The notes beneath the pieces are model-generated. The model saw only the letters and a list, made by a program, of their open reading frames with translations, had not been told where the DNA came from and made no database searches. Positions 41,635 to 49,920 of a DNA stretch of 64,000 nucleotides are shown here, piece after piece. Positions within the stretch are counted from its first letter, which is position 1; each line of letters opens with the position of its first letter. The DNA lies in contig NZ_PPHG01000096.1 of assembly GCF_002904295.1 (NCBI RefSeq), positions 1-64,000 on the forward strand, read 5' to 3'. Position numbers and translations under genes: made by a program. Source of the DNA: Amycolatopsis sp. CA-128772 (lineage in GTDB: Bacteria; Actinomycetota; Actinomycetes; Mycobacteriales; Pseudonocardiaceae).

Positions 41635-41640
41635 TATGCT
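41635..41640 (+). promoter_or_regulatory. Promoter -10 element for a leaderless marR transcript
   Basis: TATGCT ends six bases before ATG 41647, so transcription would begin at or next to the A of the start codon. No ribosome binding site is visible. This is the usual arrangement of leaderless actinobacterial mRNAs. The AT-rich block 41631-41649 may also be the MarR operator. Confidence 0.5.
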
Positions 41641-41646
41641 AACTAT

Positions 41647-42078
41647 ATGTCCGGCGACACGCACGAACGCTCCTTGGCGAGCCGGCTGCGTCTCGCGGTG
41701 GTCCGGCTCAACCGCCGGCTGCGGGCACAGCGCGTCGGGGACGACCTCACGCTCACGCAGGTCGCCGCGCTGTCCACCCTGCACAAGTGCGGTGCGCTGA
41801 CCCCGGGTCAGCTCGCCGCGAAGGAAGGCGTCCAGCCACCTTCGATGACGAGGGTGATCGCCGCGCTCGAGGAACTGGGGTTCGTCGACCGGCGCCCGCA
41901 CCCGACCGATGGCCGGCAGGCCATCGTCGAGCTGTCCGAGAGCGGGCTGGCCTACGTGCAGAAGGCCATTTCCGTGCGGGAGGCGTGGCTGGACCGGCAG
42001 TTGGCGGAACTCGGCGACGAAGAGCGGGAAGTGCTCTCCAAAGCCGCCGAAATCATCGACAGGATGGCGGGGAACTAA
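41647..42078 (+). CDS. MarR family regulator (Rv0880-like)
   Basis: A 143-residue winged-helix repressor. Core motif LTPGQLAAKEGVQPPSMTRVIAALEELGFVDRRPHPTDGRQAIVELSESG, dimerisation helices at both ends. ATG 41647 sits directly behind a -10 box, so the mRNA is probably leaderless. It is followed five bases later by an MFS drug exporter gene, the common MarR-efflux pairing, and probably controls that operon and itself. Synteny with Rv0880 supports orthology. Confidence 0.92.
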   Translation: MSGDTHERSLASRLRLAVVRLNRRLRAQRVGDDLTLTQVAALSTLHKCGALTPGQLAAKEGVQPPSMTRVIAALEELGFVDRRPHPTDGRQAIVELSESGLAYVQKAISVREAWLDRQLAELGDEEREVLSKAAEIIDRMAGN

Positions 42079-42083
42079 CCACG

Positions 42084-43448
42084 GTGACGGCCACGGGTAG
42101 CGAAACCAAGCGTTCGATCCAGACCACTGCTACCCGGGACACGGCCCCACCGCCGTCCGCCTCACCGCCATCCCCGTCCACGCGCGGCGGGATGTTCGCC
42201 TCCCTCCGGGTCCGCAACTACCGGCTGTTCTTCACCGGCCAGGTCATCTCGAACATCGGCACCTGGATGCAGCGCATCGCCCAGGACTGGCTGGTGTTCA
42301 CCCTCAGCGGCAACAACCCGATCGCCCTCGGTGTCGCGGTCGCGCTGCAGTTCACCCCGACGCTGTTCCTCTCGCTCTGGGCCGGCGTGCTCGCCGACCG
42401 CGTCGACAAGCGGCGGCTGCTCACCTGGATCCAGACGGCGGCGTGCCTGCAGGCCGTCGTGCTGGGCGTGCTCGACATCAGCGGGATCGTCGCGCTGTGG
42501 CAGGTCTACGTCCTGTGCTTCACCCTCGGCGTGACGGCGGCGCTGGAAGTGCCGACGCGGCAGTCGTTCGTCGCCGAGATGGTGGGCCGCGACCAGATCG
42601 CCAACGCCGTCGCGCTGAACTCCTCGATCTTCAACATGGCGCGGATCGTCGGCCCGGCGATCGCCGGGTTCGCGATCACCTGGATCGGGACCGGCTGGCT
42701 GTTCATCGCGAACGCGGTCAGCACGGTCGCGGTGATCACCGGGCTGGTCCTGATGAACCCGGACAAGCTGTTCCGCGTCGCGGCGGTGCCGCGCGAGAAA
42801 GGACAGCTGGCCGAGGGCCTGCGGTACGTCCGGCGGCGGTCGGACCTGATGACCGTGATGGTGCTGGTGCTGTTCGTCAGCACGTTCGGCATCACGTACT
42901 TCAGCTCGCTCCCGATCGTCGCGGCCAACGTCTTCCACACCGCGGCCGACGGCTACGGCCTGCTCTCGACGCTCGTCGCGGTGGGCACGTTCACCGGCGC
43001 GATCATGTCGGCCCGCCGCGGGACGAAGGGCCGGCCCCGCGTCCGGCTGATGCTCGTGTCGGCGTTCTTCCTGGGGGTGTTCGAGCTGATCACCGGGTTC
43101 ATGCCGACGTACCTGACGTTCGGCCTCGGCCTGATTCCCCTCGGCTTCGCCACCATGACGTTCCTCAACACGGCGAACGCGCTGGTGCAGACCTCGGTCA
43201 GCCCGGAGATGCGCGGCCGCGTGATGGGCCTCTACGTGCTCGTGCTGATCGGCGGCAACCCGATCGGCGGCCCGATGGTCGGGTGGATGGCCCAGGAGTT
43301 CGGCGGCCGGTCTCCGTTCTACATCGGCGGGGCGGTCTCGGCGGTGGCCGCGGTCGTGTGCGCGGTCGTGCTGATCCGGCGGGGAGGCGTTTCCTGGCCG
43401 GTGAAGCGGGGCCTCGGGTTGCGGGTGCTGAAGCGGACGAAGGTCTGA
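42084..43448 (+). CDS. MFS exporter of the DHA3/EntS-like type
   Basis: A 454-residue transporter with 12 predicted membrane segments. The first loop carries NYRLFFTGQVISNIGTWMQ and the DHA3 signature WLVFTLSGN; loop 2-3 has GVLADRVDKRRLL. The N-terminal 35 residues are Ser/Pro/Thr-rich and cytoplasmic. This subfamily contains enterobactin exporter EntS and macrolide/tetracycline exporters. GTG 42084 begins five bases after the MarR stop. The substrate is unknown. An iron box and a possible small RNA lie just beyond its 3' end but are not positioned to regulate it. Confidence 0.9.
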   Translation: MTATGSETKRSIQTTATRDTAPPPSASPPSPSTRGGMFASLRVRNYRLFFTGQVISNIGTWMQRIAQDWLVFTLSGNNPIALGVAVALQFTPTLFLSLWAGVLADRVDKRRLLTWIQTAACLQAVVLGVLDISGIVALWQVYVLCFTLGVTAALEVPTRQSFVAEMVGRDQIANAVALNSSIFNMARIVGPAIAGFAITWIGTGWLFIANAVSTVAVITGLVLMNPDKLFRVAAVPREKGQLAEGLRYVRRRSDLMTVMVLVLFVSTFGITYFSSLPIVAANVFHTAADGYGLLSTLVAVGTFTGAIMSARRGTKGRPRVRLMLVSAFFLGVFELITGFMPTYLTFGLGLIPLGFATMTFLNTANALVQTSVSPEMRGRVMGLYVLVLIGGNPIGGPMVGWMAQEFGGRSPFYIGGAVSAVAAVVCAVVLIRRGGVSWPVKRGLGLRVLKRTKV

Positions 43449-43580
43449 CAGGACGTATCGGGTCGTGTTCATGGCGTGACCGTATCGGCGGCCACCGACA
43501 AAAACCCGGGGTCCCGGGTCTCCATGTCGCCCGAAAGGGTGAGATCGGGCTCTTCGAGCCAAACCTCTTGCCGCGCGAGG

Positions 43581-43599
43581 TGAGGTTAGGCTAACCTCA
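43581..43599 (+). promoter_or_regulatory. DtxR/IdeR-type iron box
   Basis: TGAGGTTAGGCTAACCTCA matches the 19-bp IdeR/DmdR consensus at 17 positions and is nearly a perfect palindrome. It lies in a 236-bp gap between the 3' ends of the MFS and NAT genes, so it is not upstream of any annotated protein gene. The closest downstream element on the + strand is a hairpin 50 bp away. Confidence 0.7.
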
Positions 43600-43686
43600 T
43601 GCATGTCCGCTTCGTGGTGGGAGCGGCAGTCAGTTCGGGAACGGACGGAGCCCCGGCCCTGGGAACCCCAGGCCGGGGCTTCGTTC
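43600..43686 (+). ncRNA. Candidate iron-regulated small RNA
   Basis: A short region bounded upstream by the iron box and downstream by a strong GC hairpin with TTCGTT after it. A transcript from here would be about 80 nt. No protein of plausible composition is encoded: the frame from ATG 43599 continues antisense into NAT with shadow-like sequence. Support is positional only. Confidence 0.3.
43649..43680. terminator. Hairpin terminator at the NAT 3' end
   Basis: A perfect 10-bp stem AGCCCCGGCC/GGCCGGGGCT (43649-43658 and 43671-43680), further stabilised by GGG/CCC pairs in the loop. It can stop NAT transcription on the minus strand and any + strand transcript from the iron box. Confidence 0.7.
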
Positions 43687-44497
43687 ACGTCAGCGCAGTG
43701 TCCGGCTGGGGCGCGCCGTGCGTCAAGAGACTCTCACCCGGCGGCACCGGCAGCCGCGTCAACGTCATCCCGAAGTACACGTGGTACGCCGCGCGGATCG
43801 CCTCCGGGGCCGGCAGCAGGACCTCGTTCCGGACGCCGTCGACCGTCTCGATCAGCCGGTCGCCCGAAAGCGTCACCCGGCCCTGGGCCGTCGGGCGGGA
43901 GCACGTCAGGGACCGGGTGAAGTGCGACTCCGGCGACGTCGTCTGCCACCAGGCCATCGGGACGAAGTCGGCCAGCGGGCGCGGGCGGCGCTCCAGGCGG
44001 TACTGCGGCTTGCCGTCCCGCAGGACGTCGATGTCGCCGTACGGGGCGTCCAGGAGCAGGAACTCGCCGTCCGGGTCGGGCTGGGGGTCCACGGCGGACA
44101 GCCGCAGCGGGTGCCGGGAGAACCGGCCGAACCCGACGTCCACCAGCCAGTCCTCGCCGTCCAGGGAAACGACGATCGCCGCGTGGTCCAGCGGCGGGCC
44201 GGGCGTGCCGTCGGCGCCGAAGACCTGCGCCGCGTGCAGCGCGGCGTCGTACCCCAGCGCCCGCAGCAGCGCCGCGAACAGGCCGTTCAGCTCGTAGCAG
44301 AACCCGCCCCGGCGGCGGTGCACGATCTTGGTGAACAGGGCGTCCTCGGCCAGGACCACCGGCTCGCCGAGGTGGCTGCTCAGGTTCTCGAACGGCGCCG
44401 CGGCCAGGTGCCGTTCCTGCAGGTGACGCAGGTTCGCGAGAGCGGGCGCCGCCGGCCGCGCGACGCCGAGGCGGTCCAGGTACGCGTCGATATCCAT
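43685..44497 (-). CDS. Arylamine N-acetyltransferase
   Basis: A 270-residue acetyl-CoA:arylamine N-acetyltransferase. The catalytic triad is complete: Cys67 in RGGFCYELN, His105 in LDHAAIVV and Asp120 in LVDVGFG. Such enzymes acetylate aromatic amines and hydrazines, and some act as amide synthases in ansamycin assembly; no such cluster is present here. ATG 44497 is used; a TTG at 44509 is a weaker alternative. Single-gene unit followed by a strong hairpin. Confidence 0.93.
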   Translation of the reverse strand: MDIDAYLDRLGVARPAAPALANLRHLQERHLAAAPFENLSSHLGEPVVLAEDALFTKIVHRRRGGFCYELNGLFAALLRALGYDAALHAAQVFGADGTPGPPLDHAAIVVSLDGEDWLVDVGFGRFSRHPLRLSAVDPQPDPDGEFLLLDAPYGDIDVLRDGKPQYRLERRPRPLADFVPMAWWQTTSPESHFTRSLTCSRPTAQGRVTLSGDRLIETVDGVRNEVLLPAPEAIRAAYHVYFGMTLTRLPVPPGESLLTHGAPQPDTALT

Positions 44498-44559
44498 GCG
44501 TTCAGCCAAACACCTCGACCGCGGTCGAGGTCAAGGGATTTTCACCCGGCGACGAAAAA

Positions 44560-44586
44560 CGGGGCCCTCCCGGAAGGAGGACCCCG
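44560..44586 (-). terminator. Rho-independent terminator of sodA
   Basis: Stem arms 44560-44570 and 44576-44586 with one internal mismatch, followed on the minus strand by a run of five T residues. It is 16 bp beyond the sodA stop. Confidence 0.8.
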
Positions 44587-44602
44587 TCCGGCGAGGAACG
44601 GC

Positions 44603-45226
44603 TCAGCCGAGCAGCAGGCCGTTGCCGCCCGCGACGGCGTTGTCGAAGCGCTTGGAGATCTCCGCCCAGTTGAAGATGTTCCACAGGGCCTTGACGTAGT
44701 CCGGCTTCACGTTCTTGTAGTCCAGGTAGAACGCGTGCTCCCAGACGTCGACCAGCAGGATCGGCACGGTCGGCAGGATCAGGTTGTTGTGGTGGTCGCG
44801 CAGCTGCTGGGTGATCAGCGTCTTGCCGATCGGGTCCCAGGAGAGCGCGCCCCAGCCGTTGCCCTGGATCGTGGTCGAGACGGCGGTGAACTGCGCCTTG
44901 AACTTGTCGAAGGAGCCGAACGCCTCGTCGATCGCCGCGGCCAGCTCGCCGGTCGGCTTGTCGCCGCCTTCCGGCGACAGGATCTTCCACCACACGACGT
45001 GGTTGGCGTGGCCGGCCAGGTTGAAGGCCAGCGTGGTCTCCAGGCCGACGATCGAGCCGAAGTCACCTGCGTCGCGGGCCTCGGCGATCTTGTCGAGCGT
45101 GTCGTTCGCGCCCTTGACGTAGGTCGCGTGGTGCTTGCTGTGGTGCAGCTCGTTGATCTCGCCGGAGATGTGCGGCGCCAAGGCGCTGTAGTCGTAGTCG
45201 AGATCGGGGAGCTCGTAGCGGGCCAT
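44603..45226 (-). CDS. sodA: Superoxide dismutase, Mn/Fe type
   Basis: A 207-residue enzyme that dismutates superoxide. The metal ligands of the family are present: His28 (ELHHSKHH), His76 (AGHANHVVWW), Asp160 and His164 (LLVDVWEHAFY). Gln in IQGNGWGALSW (about 121) sits where Mn-type or Fe-type distinctions are made. Metal choice cannot be settled from sequence alone. There is no signal peptide. ATG 45226 has a strong AGAAGGAGG site. It lies between NAT and heme oxygenase genes on the same strand but has its own terminator. Confidence 0.95.
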   Translation of the reverse strand: MARYELPDLDYDYSALAPHISGEINELHHSKHHATYVKGANDTLDKIAEARDAGDFGSIVGLETTLAFNLAGHANHVVWWKILSPEGGDKPTGELAAAIDEAFGSFDKFKAQFTAVSTTIQGNGWGALSWDPIGKTLITQQLRDHHNNLILPTVPILLVDVWEHAFYLDYKNVKPDYVKALWNIFNWAEISKRFDNAVAGGNGLLLG

Positions 45227-45415
45227 TGGCCCTCCTTCTGTCTTCGACACAAGTTTCCGGTACCGAACCTAGTAGCACACGCCCCCTCGCGGCGAGCGGG
45301 GGCGCATGGCCGTCAGTGCGTGAGACGGCGGTTCGCAAGAGGCGTACCCCGGGAGCACGCCACCCGAAACCGAGCCTGCAACCTGGACTTGACTGGAGGT
45401 CAACGACCTGTGAGA

Positions 45416-46075
45416 TCAGGCACGGAACTCGTCGAGCCGCGAAGCCAGCTCCTCGAACACCGCGACGTTGCACTCGAACGCCACCAGTGTCTCGTCGATC
45501 ACCCGCGCCCGCTCGGCCTCGTCCCACGGCGCGTTGTCCAGCTTCGCGCGGTAGACGTCACGGAAGCGGGGGGCGCTGCCGATGCCGTCGAAGTGGTAGA
45601 AGAGCGTGCCCGCTTCGGCGACGTCGTACTGGCGTTCCAGCAGCCGGCGGATCGCCTGGCCGCCCGCGATGTCGCCCAGGTAACGCGTGTAGTGGTGGGC
45701 GACGTATCCGCCGGCCCACGAAGACGCTTCGCGCACCCGCGCCACGTACGCCTGCGTCGAGGCCAGCGGCGTGATCGTCGAACGCCAGTCCGGGCCGACC
45801 AGGTGGGCCAGGTCGCGCTCCAGGTTCGGCAGCCGGCGCAGCTCGTCGAAGACGAACTCGCCCCCGACCGGGTGATCCGCCATCCGATCGCTGGCCGCCT
45901 CGATGGCGCCGTAGACGAAGTAGTACTGGATCGCCAGCTGGGTGTAGCCCTCCTGCGTCAGCTCGCCGCCGAGCAGGGCGCGCATGTACGTCGAGTAGTT
46001 CGCCTTCTCGTGCACCTCCAGCGTCGACGCGCGCAGGGTCGCCGAAAAGGGGCGGGCGTCCGTGGTCACCGACAT
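45416..46075 (-). CDS. Heme oxygenase (biliverdin-producing)
   Basis: A 219-residue HmuO/HO-1-type enzyme that cleaves heme to biliverdin, CO and Fe2+. The proximal ligand is His22 (LEVHEKANYS); the distal helix contains YLGDIAGGQAIRRLL, the family signature. In actinobacteria such genes serve iron recovery from heme and are repressed by DtxR/IdeR. A degenerate iron box and a TetR-type palindrome lie within 80 bp upstream. ATG 46075 has GGGAGGC upstream. The adjacent upstream gene encodes a TetR regulator. Confidence 0.94.
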   Translation of the reverse strand: MSVTTDARPFSATLRASTLEVHEKANYSTYMRALLGGELTQEGYTQLAIQYYFVYGAIEAASDRMADHPVGGEFVFDELRRLPNLERDLAHLVGPDWRSTITPLASTQAYVARVREASSWAGGYVAHHYTRYLGDIAGGQAIRRLLERQYDVAEAGTLFYHFDGIGSAPRFRDVYRAKLDNAPWDEAERARVIDETLVAFECNVAVFEELASRLDEFRA

Positions 46076-46099
46076 GGGCAGGCCTCCCGGGCGATCGAT

Positions 46100-46114
46100 C
46101 TGACACGCTGTCAG
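46100..46114. promoter_or_regulatory. Candidate TetR operator before the heme oxygenase gene
   Basis: Inverted repeat CTGACA-CGC-TGTCAG, 25 bp upstream of the heme oxygenase start and downstream of the TetR gene. Confidence 0.45.
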
Positions 46115-46134
46115 AAAGAGCGTAGGGCATAGTC

Positions 46135-46153
46135 CCGGGTTAGGCCACCCTAA
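46135..46153 (-). promoter_or_regulatory. Degenerate iron box before the heme oxygenase gene
   Basis: CCGGGTTAGGCCACCCTAA agrees with the 19-bp IdeR/DtxR consensus at 14 positions. It lies 60-78 bp upstream of the heme oxygenase start and overlaps the TetR stop codon. Iron control of a heme oxygenase is well precedented in Corynebacterium and related genera. Confidence 0.45.
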
Positions 46154-46746
46154 ATCGTCGCGCCGACCGCCCGCAGGACGAAGCGCACGGCCGCTTCGAC
46201 GACGTCTTTCAGCTGCTCGGCCGGTCCGTCGACCAGGGTGCGGTTGCCCAGCGCCGCGGTGATCATCGGGATCAGCACGTCCGGGTCCTCGGCCGGCCAG
46301 CGGCCCAGGTCGACGCCGCCGGCGAGGATCGCGCGCAGGCGGTCGGTGATCGGGTCCGCGTGCGCGCTGATCCGCCGGTACGCCGCGGGCGCCAGCGCCG
46401 ACGCGAGCGCCGTGCCCGGTGGCATGTGGTACTCGGCCAGCACGCGCAGCTGCAGCCGGACGAAGGTGGCCAGCTGGTCGACCGGATCCGCCTGCGCTTC
46501 GACGGCATCGGTCAGTCGGGTGACGTACTGCGCCGCCTCGTCTTCGACGAAGGCGACGAGCAGGCTTTCCTTGTCGGGGAAGTGGTTGTACAGCGCCGTC
46601 CGGCCCACCCCGGCCGCCGACGCGACCCCGGCGAGCGTGATCGCGTCGAAGCCGCGCTCGTACAGCTGGGCGCGCAGGACGTCGAAGACCCGCGTCCGCA
46701 CCTCACGCCGGTGCGCCTCCAGGGACTCACCGAGAATCTTCGGCAT
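46150..46746 (-). CDS. TetR family regulator next to heme oxygenase
   Basis: A 198-residue repressor. The HTH is ITLAGVASAAGVGRTALYNHFPDKESLL (about residues 36-63), followed by a helical effector domain. It sits 74 bp upstream of the heme oxygenase gene on the same strand; the gap contains a short perfect inverted repeat that could be its operator. Probable control of heme oxygenase by a heme- or oxidant-related ligand is inferred from position only. ATG 46746. Confidence 0.88.
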   Translation of the reverse strand: MPKILGESLEAHRREVRTRVFDVLRAQLYERGFDAITLAGVASAAGVGRTALYNHFPDKESLLVAFVEDEAAQYVTRLTDAVEAQADPVDQLATFVRLQLRVLAEYHMPPGTALASALAPAAYRRISAHADPITDRLRAILAGGVDLGRWPAEDPDVLIPMITAALGNRTLVDGPAEQLKDVVEAAVRFVLRAVGATI

Positions 46747-46761
46747 CCCCTCAGGCTAGCG

Positions 46762-48261
46762 TCAATCGGCCACCGGCCACGTGTGAACCGGTTCGCCCGT
46801 CTCGGACAGTTCCAGGTAGCGCCCGAGCATCCGGCTCAGCGCCGCCTCGCGGTCCAGCCCGCGTTCCTGGGCGCGCAGGACGTAGTCGCGCTGCCAGGTC
46901 GCCCCGGTCCGGCGGGCCAGGCAGCGGCGCTCGATGATCCCGAGGTAGCGCTCGCGGGCCTCGTCGGAGACGTCGGAGCGGCGCAGGCCCTCGTGGGCGA
47001 GCGGCAGCAGCACGCGCAGGGCCAGCTCGTCCGGCGGGATCCAGCCGATGCCCGGCCAGTACAGCTGGCCGTCGAAGCCGCGGCGTGCGCCCGCGTAAAG
47101 GTTTTCCTCGGCGGCCTGGAACGACATCTGGCTCCACACCGGGCGGTCCGCCTCGGCCAGCGCGCGCTGGGCGCCGTAGAAGAAGGCCGCGTTGGCCACC
47201 GTGTCGACCACCGTCGGGCCGGCCGGCAGCACCCGGTTCTCGATCCGCAGGTGCGGCAGGCCGTCGACGACGTCGTACACCGGGCGGTTCCAGCGCCAGA
47301 TCGTGCCGTTGTGCATGCGCAGCTCGGTGAGCTTCGGCGCCTGGCCCGCGTCGAGCGCCTCGATCGGGTCCTCGGCGTCGGTTTCCGGGAGCAGGCCCGG
47401 GAAGTAGCGGACGTTCTCCTCGAACAGGTCGAAGATCGACGTGATCCAGCGCTCGCCGAACCACACCCGCGGCCGCACGCCCTGGTTCTTCAGCTCTTCC
47501 GGCCGGGTGTCGGTGGCCTGCAGGAAGAGCGGGATGCGCGTTTCGTGCCACAGCGCCTTGCCGAGCAGGAACGGCGAATTCGACGCGAGCGCGATCTGCA
47601 GCCCGGCCAGGCACTGCGCCGCGTTCCAGTGCGCGGCGAACTCCTCGGGCGCGACCTGCAGGTGCAGCTGCACGCTGGTGCACGCGGCCTCCGGCAGGAT
47701 CGACTCCGCGTAGCTGCGCAGGCGTTCGGGCTGCTGGCCCGGCAGCGGCGCGCCCTCCATGGCGAGCACCGTGCGTTCCCCGCGCGCGGCGAAGATCTGG
47801 TCGTTCAGCGTGGAGTACCGGGTCTTGTTGGTGAGCCACTTCTGGTCGAAGTGCTCGTGCTTCAACGTCGGCAGGATGCCGATCATGGCCAGCGACGACC
47901 CGGTGTCACGGGCCTTCGTCGCCGCGACGTCGAGGTACGCACGCAGGTCGTCTTCCAGCTGGAGAGCGGAATCGCCGGCCAGCGGCCGCGGCGGGACGTT
48001 CAGCTCGATGTTGTGCTGACCCAGCTCCGTGGTGAACGACGGGTCGTCGAGCGCCTCCAGCACCGCGGTGTTCGTCATCGACGGGCGCAGCTCGCGGTCG
48101 ACGAGGTTCAGCTCGACCTCGAGGCCGATGTTCTTGCGGGGGAACGAAAAGCTGCCGTCGGTGAGCATCCGGGCCAGCGTGTCCAGACAGCGTTGCACCT
48201 TGCGGCGGTAGCGTCCTCGGTCCAGCGTGTTGAACGACTGGGCCTCGAGGTCCATCCCCAT
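46762..48261 (-). CDS. Glutamate-cysteine ligase family protein (GCS2 type)
   Basis: A 499-residue ATP-grasp-like carboxylate-amine ligase of the GCS2 family. Motifs: KNIGLEVELNLVD near residue 45, the acidic metal-binding cluster, HNIELNVPPRPL, LPTLKHEHFD and MHNGTIWRWNRPVYD. Family members make gamma-glutamylcysteine (EgtA in ergothioneine synthesis, GshA2, YbdK-like enzymes). Without other egt genes nearby the exact product is uncertain. Three in-frame ATGs (48267, 48261, 48255) are possible. I chose 48261 because GCAGGG lies six bases upstream. Confidence 0.85.
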   Translation of the reverse strand: MGMDLEAQSFNTLDRGRYRRKVQRCLDTLARMLTDGSFSFPRKNIGLEVELNLVDRELRPSMTNTAVLEALDDPSFTTELGQHNIELNVPPRPLAGDSALQLEDDLRAYLDVAATKARDTGSSLAMIGILPTLKHEHFDQKWLTNKTRYSTLNDQIFAARGERTVLAMEGAPLPGQQPERLRSYAESILPEAACTSVQLHLQVAPEEFAAHWNAAQCLAGLQIALASNSPFLLGKALWHETRIPLFLQATDTRPEELKNQGVRPRVWFGERWITSIFDLFEENVRYFPGLLPETDAEDPIEALDAGQAPKLTELRMHNGTIWRWNRPVYDVVDGLPHLRIENRVLPAGPTVVDTVANAAFFYGAQRALAEADRPVWSQMSFQAAEENLYAGARRGFDGQLYWPGIGWIPPDELALRVLLPLAHEGLRRSDVSDEARERYLGIIERRCLARRTGATWQRDYVLRAQERGLDREAALSRMLGRYLELSETGEPVHTWPVAD

Positions 48262-48470
48262 GACCATCCCTGCTTCGTGTCGGCGTGGACTAGGACGTGT
48301 TTCAGACCGGGCGGACAACCGTTACACAGCCGATGCAGCCGGGCTAGCGGCCAAACTGGTGCTCTCCGTCACGGGCGGTTAACCGAAAGCAAAATGGCCC
48401 CGTTCGTACCACCCGGCGGTGGACGTTCGGACCAGTGAAGCGCCCGGCAAGCGGATGACAGACTGGGCGG

Positions 48471-49277
48471 ATGGGCGTGATCCACATCGACCACTCCGGC
48501 GATCCCCGCGTCGACGATTTCCGCGACCTGTCCACTGCGGACCGTCGCCCCGACCGGCCCGGCGGCCGGGGGCTCGTCATCGCCGAAGGCACGGTCGTCG
48601 TCTCGCGGCTGCTGGCGTCCCGCTACCCGGTGCGCGCGCTGCTGGGCGTGCCGCGGCGGTTCGCCGAACTGGCCGATGACCTGGCCGGGCTCGACGTGCC
48701 GCAGTACGTGGCTTCCGCGGAGACGATGGCCGACGTCGTCGGCTTCCACCTCAACCGCGGGATCCTCGCCGTCGCCGACCGGCCCGCGCCGCTGACGGTT
48801 TCCGAAGTCGTCGGCGGCACCGGTCCGGTCGCCGTGCTGGAAGGCGTGGGGGACCACGAAAACCTCGGCGCGCTCTTCCGCAACGCGGCGGCGCTCGGTG
48901 TGAGCGGCGTGCTGCTCGGGCCGGGCTGTTCCGACCCGCTGTACCGGCGCAGCGTGCGCGTGTCGATGGGACACGTCCTGCGCGTGCCGTTCGGGCCGCT
49001 GACGGACTGGCCGGGCGGCCTCGACGACCTGCGGGCGCGCGGGTTCGCGGTCGCGGCGTTCACCCCGCGGCCGGGTTCGGTCCCGCTGCGGGAACTGCGT
49101 GAGCGCGCGCCCGGGCGGGTGGCGTTGCTCTTCGGCGCGGAAGGTCCCGGGTTGACCGAAACGGCGCTCGCGGCGGCTGATCACGCCATCCGGATACCCA
49201 TGCCGGCGGGAGTCGATTCACTGAACATCGCGACGGCCGCCGCCGTTGCCTTCTACGAACTGGCCCGGGGCGGCTAA
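48471..49277 (+). CDS. SpoU/TrmH family RNA 2'-O-methyltransferase (Rv0881-like)
   Basis: A 268-residue SAM-dependent RNA methyltransferase with the SPOUT knot motifs: motif 1 NLGALFRNAAALGVSGVLL, motif 2 ALLFGAEGPGL, motif 3 IPMPAGVDSLNIATAAAVAFYEL. The N-terminal about 100 residues are the L30e-like substrate-binding extension. The target is rRNA or tRNA ribose; the exact nucleotide is unknown. ATG 48471. It is followed 31 bp later by the DUF2537 gene, as in M. tuberculosis Rv0881-Rv0882. Confidence 0.92.
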   Translation: MGVIHIDHSGDPRVDDFRDLSTADRRPDRPGGRGLVIAEGTVVVSRLLASRYPVRALLGVPRRFAELADDLAGLDVPQYVASAETMADVVGFHLNRGILAVADRPAPLTVSEVVGGTGPVAVLEGVGDHENLGALFRNAAALGVSGVLLGPGCSDPLYRRSVRVSMGHVLRVPFGPLTDWPGGLDDLRARGFAVAAFTPRPGSVPLRELRERAPGRVALLFGAEGPGLTETALAAADHAIRIPMPAGVDSLNIATAAAVAFYELARGG

Positions 49278-49308
49278 GGTTCTGGTCTCCGAGGCGGGAA
49301 GGGGCACC

Positions 49309-49920
49309 ATGGAGCTGCGGATCCGCGGCGAGCGCGCCGTGCTGGCCGGCCCGGGCGGGGAGCACGCCCGCGAAGTGGACCCGCACAAGCTCGCGATCGG
49401 CGCCGACCTGGCCCAGGCCCTGCACGAATGGGCGCGCGTGGCGTCCGCCGTCTCCGCCGGCTCCGGGGAAGAGGCGGGCGCGGTGGTCTCGCAGCGCGGA
49501 CGTCAGCTCGCCGGCCGGCTGGCCTCGGTGATGGGCACGACCGTGCGGTTCGTGGACCCGGTGACGGGCGCCGACACGGTCGTCGAGCCGCCCCCGCCCG
49601 CCACCGCACCGGGCCACCGGTTCGTCCGCGCGGTGCTCGGCCCGCCCGGGCCGCCGGGAGAGCCGACGCCGTGGCTGACCGGGCTGACCGTGTCGGCGTT
49701 CATCGCGGCCGTGGTGGTCGTCGCCATGCTGGCGCTGGCCTCGACGCTGGCCCGCGAGACGAGCGGCTGGCTGGCCCTGCTGGCGTCGGTGATCGTGACG
49801 GCCGGGATCACGCCGTCGCTGTGGCTGATCCGGCGTACGCCGATCCTGCGCTGGGCCGCTTACGGTGCGGCGGGCGGGGTCGTGGTCGCGTGGGTCGGCG
49901 TGCTCGTGATCGCGTTCTGA
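49309..49920 (+). CDS. DUF2537 membrane protein (Rv0882-like)
   Basis: A 203-residue protein with a soluble N-terminal half (ELRIRGERAVLAGPGGEHAR...) and three to four C-terminal membrane segments from about residue 120 (LTVSAFIAAVVVVAMLAL, LLASVIVTAGITPSLWLI, AAYGAAGGVVVAWVGVLV). It matches the DUF2537 arrangement. ATG 49309 follows GGGAAGGGG. It is translationally coupled to the YjbR gene through TGATG. Function unknown. Confidence 0.85.
   Translation: MELRIRGERAVLAGPGGEHAREVDPHKLAIGADLAQALHEWARVASAVSAGSGEEAGAVVSQRGRQLAGRLASVMGTTVRFVDPVTGADTVVEPPPPATAPGHRFVRAVLGPPGPPGEPTPWLTGLTVSAFIAAVVVVAMLALASTLARETSGWLALLASVIVTAGITPSLWLIRRTPILRWAAYGAAGGVVVAWVGVLVIAF

Noticed and set aside
43599..44297. 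Plus-strand frame starting at the iron box
   Set aside because: Starts inside the operator and runs antisense through NAT with shadow-like composition.
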